Source: Cristatella mucedo | Lineage: Eukaryota > Bryozoa > Phylactolaemata > Cristatellidae | DNA length: 64,000 nucleotides | Assembly (NCBI GenBank): GCA_009760855.2 | Contig: WPIO01000051.1 | Location: forward strand, 2,223,501-2,287,500 | Direction of reading: 5' to 3' | Part shown: piece after piece, positions 1 through 11,861 of the stretch | How the letters are laid out: each line of letters opens with the position of its first letter | Numbering within the stretch: position 1 is the first letter of the stretch | Notes under the pieces: model-generated | The model's database searches: none | What the model was told of the DNA's origin: nothing | What the model saw: only the letters and a program-made list of their open reading frames with translations | Translations under genes and position numbers: made by a program

Positions 1-276
1 CACCAGTAGCCAACCTGTTCAGGAAAATCTATTCTCTGTGGAATGCAATAGCAAGAGAGACAGTGGGGCTGCTTCTGGCCTCTATAACAGGGGATCTAAG
101 TGAGGTCATATAGAATCGTGGTGGAGCGCCGTCATACTAAACACAAACCTACCTACAGCACAAGTAGACGTTCGTGGGCTGTCAATAATGTTTACACATG
201 CCGTGTGCAACTTCTGCATGCCTCATATTAGAGAAAATCCACATTTTACCCGAAGGATGTGGCAGCCACAGTAGCT
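1..276. other. Unassigned leading sequence
   Basis: No coding exon or recognisable repeat is seen here. The element that follows begins near 277. Confidence 0.4.
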
Positions 277-541
277 GTGGCCACAGTTTAAAAGGAACTT
301 AAAAACACACCTATTTATGCGTGCTGACACTGTGCATGCTGCCACTAACCACATTTGCATGCTGACCCTGTGCATGTCACCCCTAACCATGTTATTCATT
401 TTGTTTGTTTTTTAAGCATGATTTTACTTACCATTTAATTGCATTTCCCTTTGCAGCAAATGTAAAGCATCTAGAAAGAGATTAAGTTCTCTGAGGGTGC
501 TTTATCAAGTACATTATTATTATTATTATTATTATTATTAT
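277..541 (+). mobile_element. L2/CR1-like LINE, 3' end only
   Basis: The sequence matches the 3' untranslated end of the LINE family repeated through the window: the stretch for the last residues (TTTAAAAGGAAC...), the repeated TGCATGCTGCCACTAACC motif, the hairpin CTAGAAAGAGATT/AGTTCTCTGAGGGTGC and a final (ATT)n tract at about 516-541. It is 5'-truncated and non-coding. Confidence 0.85.
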
Positions 542-794
542 AGTTCGGGGAATTCTCTGCGACTGACTGTCTACCACCAAACACGTAACGAGTCGAAAAC
601 AAGTTGCAGCAAATGACGGCACAGCTGCACCGCAGTTTTACTGAGCTCAGCAGCACCCGATCGAGCAGACGTGCTCAGTCCCGCCAGACGGATACCGGAG
701 GCCATACCGGAGACAGCTGACAGCGTCGGCGGCTGGCAGCACTGGCAGAGCAACGGGGAGGGCAGGGGGCATATGCCCCCCTAGAGTAAGGTGT
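542..794. other. Unassigned sequence
   Basis: No recognisable gene or repeat. Short open frames here lack family features. Confidence 0.4.
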
Positions 795-981
795 GGTGAG
801 CCGTGATGGCACACTAGGTAAGGGAGCCGCTTTTCACGACCTCAGTCCCGAGGTCATTGGTTCGAATCCTTCGATGGGCAATCCTTTATTGCCACTGCAA
901 GCGGTGGTGATGGCCATCAAGGCTCTTCTGTCGCTGTACAAAAGTGGCTGCTAAATCAGCTAGTATTTATGTATTAGGTGC
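795..981 (+). mobile_element. tRNA-derived SINE copy
   Basis: It holds an A-box-like start (CTAGGTAAGG...), a B box GGTTCGAATCC, the family body with GGCAATCCTTTATTGCC, and the end motif AAATCAGCTAGTATTTAT. The same module recurs about a dozen times in the window on both strands. It is derived from a tRNA gene but is not itself a tRNA. Confidence 0.75.
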
Positions 982-1379
982 AGCGACCAGGGACGCCCCC
1001 GCTATACATTAGCCCCAACCGTCAATAACAATGGAATTACATCCTACTTCGAGTCGATAAGAAACCATTGAGTATATGTCAAATAAGCCATATGATTTTG
1101 AGCAATAATAATGTTTCCATAATTGCGGGTCTCCCCCTGACATGAAAACCTTGCCGGGCTTTCTCCCCTACATGCTAATCCTAGCTCCGCCTCTGGCTGG
1201 CAGGCTCTCGGTCAGAGATCATGAGGTCATCAGAGATTATGAGGTAGAGAGCCTGATAGTTACATGAATGAAAGTACTTTGCTCAGTTAATGCTATGCTT
1301 CGAAGAGTTAGGCTTCGATCCCACCACCACTAGCTTGTCAAAAAAACAGCTCCTTTGTTCTCTGACTAGACAGCTAAAA
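982..1379. other. Unassigned sequence
   Basis: Nothing recognised on either strand. Confidence 0.35.
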
Positions 1380-2640
1380 AATCCACAGCCAATAATGAAT
1401 GGGGCGTCCCGACTGAAATTCTTCTGATAATTTAATCCTTTCAATGTGTGCTACAACCTGCTTAGCAACAATCTTTTTGAGAATTTGTGACAAAAAAGGA
1501 AGAGCTTAAACTGGGCGATAGTTTGAAAGGACCTCTGAATTGAATATAAGCTTTCTAAGTATCGGTAAAACTATAGCCGATTTTAAAGACTTTGGAACAA
1601 CCCGTTATCCAGAGAATTAGTTATGGCTGAACTAAATTTGTCTCCTAGTGAAGAACTCAGAGGGGATGGTAAAGAGTCTTCAGGAGACAAGCTTTTTGTA
1701 CTAGACTTTATTAAAGTAGCCATTTCGAATGCAATAACCTAGTTACATCTCTTAATTAATGTCGAAGATGGCGACTCAACAATTACTTTAGTTAGGGAAG
1801 TTTTATAGAGGCAAGAATATGTGCGATTTTTTCAACGCCGAGAGCTGAAAACGTATTGGCAGAGACGTCAATATTCGGGTAGTGAGACCTCTAAGAGTTA
1901 AAAAGGTTGGCTAGATCAATGTCAGACACAGACTTCTTAAAGCTTCGTTCAAGCCTACGATTAACACGGCATCTTTTGAAATTGTTTGATAAATCGAAAG
2001 GAATCTCCACGACTTTGTATATGGATAGAATATAGGGAAGCATGCTCGTCACTAGTATGAATGTTATGATTAACAGCTTGGATAAAACCGACGTTCTCCA
2101 CAAAGTCGAGAAATTAGCAGATCTGACTGTTGCTCGAGTTGCCAAGACAAATGTCGAAGTCTCCTGTAATTAATAATGGCTTTTCACACACGAATAAATT
2201 TTCGCGGGGGAACTCCTAAACCTCATCCATAAACTCGCAATGCAGGTTGGACAGCCTGAACTTCGATAGATAACAATTGAGACAGGCATGGTCTCTGGTG
2301 GGGGAGCTGATAACAACTGATGCTAACAATGGCCCATTCGAAAAACTGCAGATAGTATAGCTAAATGATTCATAAGCTACAGCAACCCCCTCCACCCACC
2401 TATTCAGACCGAATGGACTGAAAGAATGAGAACCCGGGTGGGGTGGTCTCAGCTACACAGCCATCAGAACAGAGCCTCGTCCATGTCTCAGTAAGGAGAA
2501 ATGCATCAAGCTTCATCAGGACAATCTGATCACAGATAAGTAGTCCTTACGTTTTTAAAGATCGGACATTTAGCAGGCAGAACTTATGAGGGTGTCCTGT
2601 GACTTAGGGCAGTCAACTGCAAGTAGTGGGGTTTTGGCGA
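1380..2640 (-). mobile_element. Decayed LINE ORF2 fragment: endonuclease and start of RT
   Basis: Read on the minus strand this shows, in order, an APE-type endonuclease start resembling LNVRSL (about 2590), a TETW motif (about 2490), PPGF (about 2430), a GDFD motif (about 2150; GDFN in active elements), a basic linker (about 1900-2050), and an RT N-terminal motif NYRPV...LPFLS (about 1515) followed by EFQSG. Many stops and shifts make it non-functional. It resembles CR1/L2-group ORF2 but differs in sequence from the main LINE of this window, so it is probably another family. Confidence 0.65.
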
Positions 2641-3227
2641 GCATGTGTAGCACTTGTCGGCTGGCTGCGACTTCAGGTCGAGTTAGATAGAGCATTTACC
2701 GGTGGTTTAATGCTCTTAAGCAACGTTTTTAACTACATGACACCTATTAAGTGGCCTGTATTATAAGCGCATGGTAAGCAGCGTGTAGCCGGGGTGAAAC
2801 TTGCATTACAGGCAGATTTGAGAGGAACCTTAGTAAGGGCCGATAGTCAACTTTTTACTTCATGCTGAACCACGGCGAGTGAGTTACTACCACAATCAGT
2901 GCTAAATAGCATTAAACTTACCTTAGATTTGAGAGAATTTGAGGGACTGGTAGGGTGAACACAGGATACATGGAGATTCTTACTAACCCACCAGATGAAG
3001 GCCTGCCGGTAGGTATTGACTAATGGCGACATCACACCTAATGCTAACCAGGTACTATTTTTAGAAGCATCCCACGGCAAGTTCTGGTGCCATGTATCGC
3101 TAAATCTTCCTTTCGCTGCAGTCGTCTCGACTAGGCATCACAGGCACTGAGGATTATCTCAGTAGAGTCAGAGGGTAGAAGTCGATGGCCAATGATCTGT
3201 CCACTGAGCCGTTAAAATATGCCTTAC
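2641..3227. other. Unassigned sequence
   Basis: It may hold the 5' part of the LINE fragment below 2640, but no domain is recognisable. A 77-codon minus-strand open frame (2847-3080) has no family motif. Confidence 0.3.
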
Positions 3228-4340
3228 CACTGAGATGTTTTAGGTCCACTAATTTTCACAATTTATGCCCTCCATCTTGCCGATACAATCGCAAGGCACG
3301 ATCTAGATTTTCATTTCTATGCAAATAGCACACAGCTGCATCTGTGCTTTGATCCTTCCCTGCCTTCCTACATCTAAACCTCTCCCAGCTCTTTTGGAGT
3401 ATGTATTGTTGACATTCACACTAGGATCGACTGCAATGTTCTCAAATTGAATGCTGTTACAGCCAACTTATTAGTTATAGGAAAGTGCAGTCACTCAGAA
3501 AGTAGAAAGCCTTAAACACAAAAGGGGCTGGGCCAGCATATGTCCAGCAGACTCGGCACGAAATCTGAGTGTCGTATTTATAAATGAACTTTCCTTATAT
3601 AAATTCCGCAGTCCAGTCTGCCTGCTTTCAGCTACGTAACAGCAGAAAAGTTCGAACTTGCTTAGCTGAGGATACCACAGCCAACCTGGTCAAAGAACCA
3701 TGACACCCCTCTAGACTTCTGTAACTTGCTACTTGCAGGTCTTCCTGCCAGTGCGAAAAGACAGTTGGTACAAAACTCTGCCGTCAGGCCTGTCTGTCGT
3801 GAAGGTCGCAATTGGCGACACCTCTTCTCACCGATCTTGTACTGGCCCGCCAATCAAGCAGCATACCAACTTCAAATCCACTCACCTCTAGAGTCCTCTC
3901 ATATTCTTGCTCAGGCCTGTCTATTTGGAATCAGGCTTCCTATCCACCATCTGCTCCTGACTCCGGACGTTTGCTTGCTCCTCTAACGAACGTCGGATCC
4001 CTCGGAGATCGAGCCTTCAGCTCCTGTGTTCCCAAGGCCTGGAACTCTCTACCGACTGACATTGGTTGTCGCCTGACTGCAGGACGGTTAAAAAAGAAGC
4101 TAAAAACACCAATCCGTTGCTAAAACAGATTTTGTGCCGTTCGCGTGAATCGTATTTTCCGTGCTTGTGTGTGCTGAAATTGTGGATGTCACCCATCACT
4201 AACCAATCGGCATGCTTCCTTTCCCGGTGATATCAGCTGTCTGGAAGGAGATTTAGTTCTCTTAAGGGAGCTACATAAATGTTTGTATTGCATTATAATA
4301 ACAATTATTACTATTACTACTATTATTATTATCTTGTTTT
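3228..4340 (+). mobile_element. Degraded L2/CR1-like LINE, RT part to 3' end
   Basis: The translation in shifting frames follows the family RT: a FHFYA-like active-site region near 3320 and LCFDPS near 3345, then [14 protein letters not shown] and KKLKT near 4010-4110, followed by the 3' hairpin region and an ATT/ACT tail at 4300-4335. It carries many stops. It is one of the oldest copies here. Confidence 0.75.
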
Positions 4341-5097
4341 CGACATAGATGAGCACTCAAGTCCAAGCGGCACACTGCATAGAAATGGTCACATAGTCAT
4401 TGCTTACAAGTGTGGGGGTTGCAGCCTCCCCTTTGATCGACCCAAAGGCCTAGCAAACCCATTTAGCTCCCATAAGGGAAGACCAGAGTTAAGGTTTAGT
4501 CTCCTTGAAAAATTCGTGGGCCTTATCATGCACACAATACTATATGCTTACACTAAAAATGCTTGCTAAAAAGCCAAAAATAACTGCAAAACTTTTAGAT
4601 AGCTCATAAAGTTGTAGGATATCTCCTACGATGCCTTATCATTTTAAGTCCATTCCAGATGGCAAGCAACAAATTTCATGCATATCCTTCAAAAAAGGGA
4701 TTGATAGACCAGTCTCCGACCTCTTGGCCTTTAGCCCTGGTTAAGCAGCTAGCTTGTTGATGCCTTCCAGTGGATACTGCAGTTTTTCTATCCCAGGTCA
4801 TACATTCACTGGTGGCATTTAAAACGATTCATATAACATATCGACGAGATCTTGTACACAGCAGATATTGACAAGTCGAGACCAAGAATAACAACAATTT
4901 CATCAACTCGCCCCCTTCCTATCAGAGACAGACGGCACCCTCGGGGTCATCAGCACTACCCGACAATCAAAAGTCTTTGCTGGGAACTTCTAGCATACTT
5001 CCTGTGGTCGCCACCACATTCGGCCACTCAGGTCAACACAGGGGCCGGCTTTTTCTTAGCAAACTACTCTGGTAGCCTTCATGACTCATGCACATAC
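4341..5097. other. Probable intron 2 of the NudE gene; nothing else seen
   Basis: It lies 3' (lower coordinates) of NudE exon 2. The next NudE coding exon was looked for on the minus strand down to position 1 and was not found. Confidence 0.4.
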
Positions 5098-5251
5098 CTG
5101 TAGCGCTCCGAGGTCGACAAGAAGCCTGGATCGCTCCACAGCCAGCTCCCGGCAGCGAGCCTCGGCCTGTTCGGCCTGAGCCTCGAGCTCGGCCTCAAGG
5201 TCGCGGCTGCTTGCCTGGTAGTCCTCGAGCTCTGCTTTTGCCTCCAGCCAG
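5098..5251 (-). CDS. NDEL1/NDE1: NudE-family protein (NDE1/NDEL1-like), coding exon 2
   Basis: Minus-strand exon of 154 bp, between an acceptor TTTTGTAG and a donor GTATGT. It encodes a coiled coil with the family signature SSRDLEAELEAQ, equivalent to SRELEAELEAQ in vertebrate NDE1/NDEL1. Joined to the exon at 11806-11861 it completes a serine codon (AG+C) and gives 70 codons in frame, ending in phase 0. NudE proteins bind LIS1 and cytoplasmic dynein; this N-terminal coiled coil is the dimer and dynein/LIS1-binding part. Later exons must lie beyond the window. NDE1 and NDEL1 cannot be told apart from this piece. Confidence 0.85.
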
Positions 5252-6544
5252 CTACAAAACCGCAGACACCTAGTATGAGGCGATGAAAATAACACTGGGT
5301 ACCAGTGTGGATCTGTTTCATGGAAGCTCACGGCAGTGGGAAAAGGCTAAAAATACTATAAAAAATCTGTATGGCACCCTTAGACAACTAAATCTCTTTG
5401 TTGGCACGTTACACATGCAAGAAAGGAAGCATGCTAATCAGTAAGTGACGATACCAGGCACAATTCATTATCGAATAATGTGCATCAGCAGAGTAATCCT
5501 AATTTGTGTGCATCAACAAGGAAGCCAATGCAGAGCCATGGTAAAAACGTTCAGCACGAATGGTTATGATACAAATGTTTCGGCACAACCGTGAACTGTC
5601 AGCCTCTGCCGGCTTAACAAGTAGCATACCTCCTCACTCACCCCCCCAAAAAAAATGCTCACACCTAACCCCAGTGCAGAGAAACACCAATGGACAGGTG
5701 CTGTCGGCTAAGGCAGTAAGAGACCAGTGTGAATCCGGTAGGCAACCGGATCCCGAACCCAAACAACTCACTGACGAGCAAGTCCTCAGTGTGCACACCA
5801 TTCAAACCAGCAGCTAGGCAAGTGAACTTTGTTCTCGAGCTTTGATCAAGCTGCGAATCCAGCATCAGATCACCAGCAAAAGCTGGAAGCCGAGCTGTAA
5901 AGGATTTGGCGAGTGGCTATCGCCGTAGCAAACATGCTGTGAAGGAGCCACCATCGAAGCCGAAAAGCATTAAAACCACATGACCAATTGTGGATCACTG
6001 GCATCACCACGAGCCTGACTGGCGACATAAGACTGGGCCTCTTCCAAAAACCCAATCGAGGAGTCCCTGCCCAAGCTAGGATGGATGCTGCTTAACAAAG
6101 GAACAAGCAGCAAAAGAGGTTAGGCACTACTCTTGCTGGAGCTATAAATAAGCTGTTGGTAGCCACAGCCACCAAGTCCTGTCAAGGCAAAAATCAATCA
6201 ACAATAAAAAGAAAATAAGGACAGAATAGATGTGATAGTTGCCACCCACATAACGATCCATCTGCTATTGGGCAAGAAACAGTCATTAGCAGCAACCTGA
6301 GTACCCTAGAAAAAAGATAGCAAGAAGCAATTCACCAAAATCCATTCTATTCAAAGCCGAGTGCTTATCTATAGTCATAGGTCTTGCAAGCACGGGCATG
6401 TATTTGCTCTGGTCCCCCAAGCACCAAACATGACATTTATTAAACTGACATACGATCCCTAACAAGCATATAACATCCATATATACATACATAACATCAA
6501 TATGCAGTGCACAATGCACAAACAATGCATACATACATGCATGC

Positions 6545-6690
6545 ATGCATGCCCACACCATTCTTGCAATCATGCATGCCTACACCAATTTGCAAAATCA
6601 TGCATGTGCGCACTCATTCTTGCAATCATGCATGCGTGCACCAACTCTCGCTATCATGCATGCGCGCACCCATTCGTGCATGCATTCATG
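6545..6690. repeat. 28-bp minisatellite ending in ATCATGCATG
   Basis: Four to five imperfect head-to-tail units, each 27-28 bp and ending in TCATGCATG (ends near 6579, 6607, 6635 and 6663). It lies in intron 1 of the NudE gene. The flank at 6530-6550 is plain ATGC repeat. Confidence 0.8.
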
Positions 6691-7348
6691 CATACGCGCA
6701 CACACGTGTATATACCTTAAAAAGCACGGTGAGGAACCAAAGCAGCTGCTTTTAGCTGCATCACAACCACGCCGGCATACACAGGGGCGGCTGATTGTCG
6801 GTTCCACATGGGCTGCAGGCTCTGACAGGCTCGCAGTCAGCGGTCTGAGCTCGAACATAGGCAACCCTTCGATGGCTAGCCTGCAGAATCACTCACAGCA
6901 GCGGGTCGGCTCGCTGCCTCTGCTCATTTCACGAAGGCAAGCGCACTCGGCTTGCGCGTTGAGCCTCGCAGCCTTTGCCATTAAGAGGCAGCCACTGTCC
7001 AGCAGTCTCACTGCTGGCAGCCGGCCATCTTCATTCTTCGACCGCGCTGACAGCCAACCCGACCCTCACCCCAAACGAGGGAGCGAACCTCAACGTCAAC
7101 TAGGCAGATGGTTTGTCGCATGTCATAGCTACATGCCGAGCAAGCCTCTGCTGGCTACACGATCGTCCCGGCAGCTGCCATGCAGAGTTCGTGTTCACCA
7201 GCACCCCAGCCACTACCTCCTCCCCCAGCAGGGGACCACGAACCAAAAGTGGGGAGAAGCAGCAAGCAGCAAGGGGAACTGGATCACTCATATTATAAAT
7301 GCGATTACACTCCGTGGGTACGGCAGCATGTTAGGTGTATGCTTTCTG

Positions 7349-7478
7349 ACTCTCTGTCTCTGTCTCTCTGTCTCTGTCTCTGTCTCTGTCTCTGTCTCTC
7401 TGTCTCTCTCTCTCTCTGTCTCTCTGTCTCTGTCTATGTCTCTGTCTCTGTCTCTGTCTCTGTCTCTGTCTCTGTCTC

Positions 7479-7567
<89 letters not shown>

Positions 7568-7680
7568 GTTTCTCTGTCTCTCTGTCTCTCTCTGTCTCTC
7601 TGTCTTTCTCTGTCTCTCTCTCTCTCTCTGTCTCTCTGTCTCTCTGACTCTCTGTCTCTCTGTCTCTCCCTCTCTCTCTG

Positions 7681-7750
<70 letters not shown>
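7349..7750. repeat. (TC)n array with TCTCTG variants
   Basis: About 400 bp of CT/TC dinucleotide, with TCTCTG variants concentrated at 7349-7490 and 7560-7690 and long pure stretches near 7491-7560 and 7689-7750. Long S/L-repeat and R/E-repeat open frames are by-products of the repeat. It lies in NudE intron 1. Confidence 0.97.
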
Positions 7751-7752
<2 letters not shown>

Positions 7753-7904
7753 CACTTGACGTCTCCAGGAAAGGAAGCATATCATTTGGTCAGCACTAAC
7801 CTACCCAAACAAGAACAGATAAAAGACTGTTCATGTGGACTGGGCAAATGCTAAGAGGAACAAGGAGCGCTTTATATTCACTTTGGATGTCAAGGGATGT
7901 CATG

Positions 7905-8180
7905 ACTTCAGCAGGTAGCAAGTTGCAGGCTTTGGGCACTGATAAATGAAGGCGCGATTGAGTTCACAGGTGCAGCTAAATGATTTGAGTCAGAAGACCA
8001 GGTGGTATCAGGCAAAGACTAATCAGGAAATATTCCAGATAGATGGGCCAGTGATCGATAATGTAGGCACCTACTAGTGAGTAACAGAACCCGAGGCCGA
8101 GCTAGGGTTTTTATCTGGGAGAAGACCGGCAACATTTTAATGGAGATAGCAAGACCCAAAAGTAATAAAAAAAATATAGA
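7905..8180 (-). mobile_element. Possible old LINE 3' coding fragment
   Basis: The plus-strand segment CAGGCTTTGGGCACTGATAA and what follows parallels the minus-oriented C-terminal region of the LINE (CAGGCTTTGGGAGCATACGA). The match is short and diverged. Confidence 0.3.
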
Positions 8181-8635
8181 GCACAATCACGGTGTTTATT
8201 CAACATGATCTAGGCAGTCGCACATCGAGTGGAAATAGGACATCATTTCGTAGTTGTGAGGGACCGAAACCATAGGAACAGAGCTGGAGCCGGGTCGATC
8301 CCGGCTAATGGGAGCAGGGGTCAAATACCCCTTGGCTATGCCACTAGACAGAATGCTGAAGTCGATATTTTGCTTGATGAACACTTAGTGCAGGTCAGTA
8401 AGTAGTGGTCTCGGCCATCCGGTTTCACGCTTGCGCTTACCCGCGCGAAGCGCATTCTTCGTCCGGAAAGAGTTCAGCCCGAGTTCCCCTTTTATTGGCT
8501 CTGCCGAGTCACCTGCACAGTCACCTCTGATAGCTCGCCGTCTGACCGCTCCGACTCCATTTTCTGCAGAGCTACGTGCGGCGTCCTCACCCTAGTCGCT
8601 GCGACATCGAAGTTGACAAATGCATGCTTTGCTGA

Positions 8636-8768
8636 TTAAACAGCCTCATTTCTATAGCATCAGAAGAGCCTTAACAGCTATCACCACCGATTGCAGTTGA
8701 CAATAAAGGATCGTCCACTGCAGGATTCAAACCTACGACCTCAGTCGTGAAGAGTGAGCAGCACTTAC
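8636..8768 (-). mobile_element. tRNA-derived SINE copy
   Basis: Reverse-oriented family member: AACAGCCTCATTTCTATAGC at the 3' end, GGCTATCACC-type body, and a damaged B box (GGATTCAAACC) followed by the tRNA-like 5' part. Confidence 0.7.
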
Positions 8769-8801
8769 ATCCGAGGCTAAGGCCCAGGATCTACCTACCG
8801 T

Positions 8802-9082
<281 letters not shown>

Positions 9083-9254
9083 GCCCATAGTGCGACATTT
9101 CGGGCTTGGCCTTTGCACGGAATCTTGATGTCCTGTTACAAAAATTGCCTGTCACTACACAACCACATCAGCACCAGAGGGGAAATCTGCTTACTATGCA
9201 AGTTTGCACAAAATCCAGGCTTGCTTGGATAAGGATGTCACGTTCGATCGTGCT

Positions 9255-9350
9255 TCCTTGGCAGCAAATGTAAAGAGCCTAGAAAGGGATCGAGTTCTCT
9301 CTGTGGATGCTATAATAAATGTATAATTATCATTATAAACATTATTATTA
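9255..9350 (+). mobile_element. LINE 3' tail
   Basis: GCAGCAAATGTAAAG followed by CCTAGAAAGGGATCGAGTTCTCT and an AT-rich ATT tail matches the family terminus. A short RT fragment (AAGCTGGTACATGCATTTGC) follows at 9370-9420. Confidence 0.7.
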
Positions 9351-9556
9351 TGATTCTATCCTTATATCACAGCAAGCTGGTACATGCATTTGCGACATCC
9401 GTCCTAGTCCTGCAAATGTGGTTATAATACTCGCTTCGACCAAGGCCTGGTCAAGCCACAAAGAATAAGCAGGTGTTACGCATGAGTTTTGTATGGCACA
9501 CGCACTCAAAGCCTAAGCGGCTTTCGGTGTGGATTTGGTAGCCAACAGACTTCATC

Positions 9557-9814
9557 TCACGCAAAAAAAGAGAAAGTGAGAGGCAAAGCTGAGTCATGTG
9601 AGCGGTCCAGATAGTGAACAGCATGGAAGTAGCAGCTGAGGACGGCTGGAAAAGATGTGCCACAGTCGTCAGGAAGAGAACAGATGTCGTTGTGTAAAAA
9701 TTGCAAAAGTGTATTCCACAGTCGAGGTCCTGCAAAGCAAAAGCTTCTGTCCAAACGGTCTTTAAGCAAAGGAACAGAACAACCACTGCATTTCTGTAGA
9801 GGACCTGAGGGCAC
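9557..9814 (-). mobile_element. Remnant of another LINE's C-terminal region
   Basis: An 85-codon minus-strand open frame contains FCFAGPRLWNTL and DICSLP, the usual AGPRLWNSLP...SL pattern near the end of non-LTR ORF2 proteins. It is unlike the [13 protein letters not shown] version of the main family, so it probably represents a second LINE. A partly similar segment (AGCCAACAGACTTCATCTCACGC) recurs at about 14380. Confidence 0.5.
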
Positions 9815-10044
9815 GATGAGGCTGAAACAGCTGAAACTGGTGCAACAGTTCTGCTATGCTAGCAGACTGGCTTTAATTGCACTTGGCATGGCATCAAAAA
9901 GCACCACCTACTAAGGGCATTGTATTCTCTTGCTCTAGGCTACGAGAATGCATTAGCATGCTTCTCTCTAGCCAACACGTGGCCTTTCACGATCGGATTA
10001 GCAGAGGGAGGAGGGAGGAGCCGGTGTCAGCATACTAAGCAGTC

Positions 10045-10160
10045 AGAACTCATTAAATAACGACAACACTAATTCGATATAGCACCCTACAAGAAGTAAA
10101 TCTCTTTCTTGGCACTTTATTACACGGGCTGGAAAGGGAGCAATGCAACATGCTAACAAC
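10045..10160 (-). mobile_element. LINE 3' tail
   Basis: The reverse-oriented tail GCACCCTACAAGAAGTAAATCTCTTTCTTGGCACTTTA corresponds to the family hairpin and upstream region; it is diverged. Confidence 0.55.
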
Positions 10161-10529
10161 GATAGGCCTGCTAAGCTACAAATGGATAGTTGCGCAACGC
10201 CTGCCTTCGACAACAGTTTTTTCAATGGAAGGCCCAATTGAAGCCTTCTGCTCGTTTAACGCCCACATCGTCGGCTCTGAGATGACGATATTGCAGCAAC
10301 AAGGTCCGCCTGTACTAAAGCACTGGTGCACAGCTGTGGCGACCGAGTCACGACTGCTGTCTGCATGCATGCTCAATGTTGCTATCATGCGATCGGGTGG
10401 TCAGAGCCTTCTCACGGCCATGCACTTGGGCACTGTTCTTGCAGCCTGTCCTGAAGACATGTATGGCAAACGTGCACGACCTTCGTGCTTAGAAACTGGG
10501 GTTAGAAATGGAGGCCTCCAGACGATGTC

Positions 10530-10680
10530 TGTCTTATCAAGCACCAGCACCAGCACCAGCACTGGAAGCAGCGCCAAAACCAGCCACAGCAGCAGTACCA
10601 GCAACGGCAGCAGCAACAGCAACAACAACAACAACAACAGCAAAAGCAACATCAGCAGCAGAAGCAGCACTGCAGCTGTC
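10530..10680. repeat. Cryptic CAG/CAC/AAC trinucleotide region
   Basis: Imperfect runs of CACCAG, then CAGCAA, then AACAACAACAAC and CAGCAGAAG. It opens long S/N-rich frames on the plus strand and poly-Leu frames on the minus strand. It lies in NudE intron 1, so it is not coding by this model. Confidence 0.75.
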
Positions 10681-11163
10681 ACTTGCTATCTGTTAACAGC
10701 TATATAGATGATTCCATCGCCTGCTATAATATCAGCACAATTCACTGCAGTGTTCTCGGTCAGCGTGGGCATTTCTGCCTTAATCCAGCTCACGGTGGGC
10801 CCCCCCCCCCGGCATTCAGTCACGGTCGAAGCGACAGAGCGTCACCCATAGTTCGAAGTACACACCGGAGTTAGGTGGTGGGCAAAATGCATGGACCGTT
10901 TGCCAGAGCTTGCAACTCTATGCCGTCAATGAACCAAGTGCACCCACTAGGGTGTGGCAATGCAACCAAAGGTGCTCGGGTAAATCACTGATCTGCCCAG
11001 GCAAATTCTCAGCACCGGTAAACCGTAGCAGGCAAAAGGGCCGATTCGCTCAGCGAAGCTGCAACCCCTACACTTGGCAGACCGGGGCACCGGCTAAGCC
11101 ACGCACAGCAGCTACTCAGACGATTCGGCAGCCGACTGGCTTCCGTTGACAAAAACTTGTGGC

Positions 11164-11311
<148 letters not shown>

Positions 11312-11805
11312 ATGCCAACTGCCACCACCCCTACCCCACCTCCGTCAGTCTCTCCCCTACTGGGACGTTCTGAAACTCTTCTGTGAGCTCTCAACGGCAC
11401 CACGGCAGTCGGCGACCGAGAGAGCTCTCTGCCTGCGGCCGCCGGGGCCATTCGACAGATCGGAGGCGCAGGCAATCCCTAGAGCCGGGGCCGAGCGCGA
11501 TACGGTCCGTCTGCTGCTGGCAGCGATGGAATGCCGCCGAGCTGAGCTACGCCGCCGGCGACGCTCGGTCGGCGACAGGCGGACGGCGAGTGCGAATCCG
11601 ACCGCGACGAGCGCAGGGCAGGCTGCACGCTCCCACCCCACACCAACCGGTCGCCAGCAACGTTGCCGCCGACAGGTGAACGCTCTTCCAGTGCGGCGGC
11701 AGCGGCTACGAGCGGCTGGGGCCAGCGCGGCGTAACGAGGTGCTCGCGGCGGAGGCGGCAGCTCGGGTTCGAGGCAGCCGGGATCCGGTCGCGAGGCGCA
11801 CTTAC
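11312..11805. other. GC-rich 5' end of NudE intron 1
   Basis: CpG-rich sequence between the CTG array and exon 1. Overlapping long frames on both strands (for example minus 11357-12427) reflect GC content and run across the splice donor of exon 1, so they are not called as genes. Confidence 0.5.
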
Positions 11806-11861
11806 CTAGCCTTGTACTGTTCGGCAAGCTGCTTCCAGCGACTCGCTTCGTCAGACGACAT
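11806..11861 (-). CDS. NDEL1/NDE1: NudE-family protein, first coding exon
   Basis: The ATG at 11861-11859 opens MSSDEASRWKQLAEQYKA and then a consensus donor GTAAGT at 11805. The pattern W-K-x-L-x-x-x-Y-K matches the start of NDE1/NDEL1 (ETAYWKELSLKYKQ). The split codon AG|C joins exon 2 at 5251 without a shift. The N-terminus is shorter than in vertebrates, where about 20 residues precede this tryptophan. The exon sits in the CpG island expected of a housekeeping dynein-regulator promoter. Intron 1 is 6554 bp. Confidence 0.82.

Noticed and set aside
7180-7785. Long open frames of S/L, C/L or R/E repeats
   Set aside because: They are translations of the (TC)n array and exist in several frames and on both strands.
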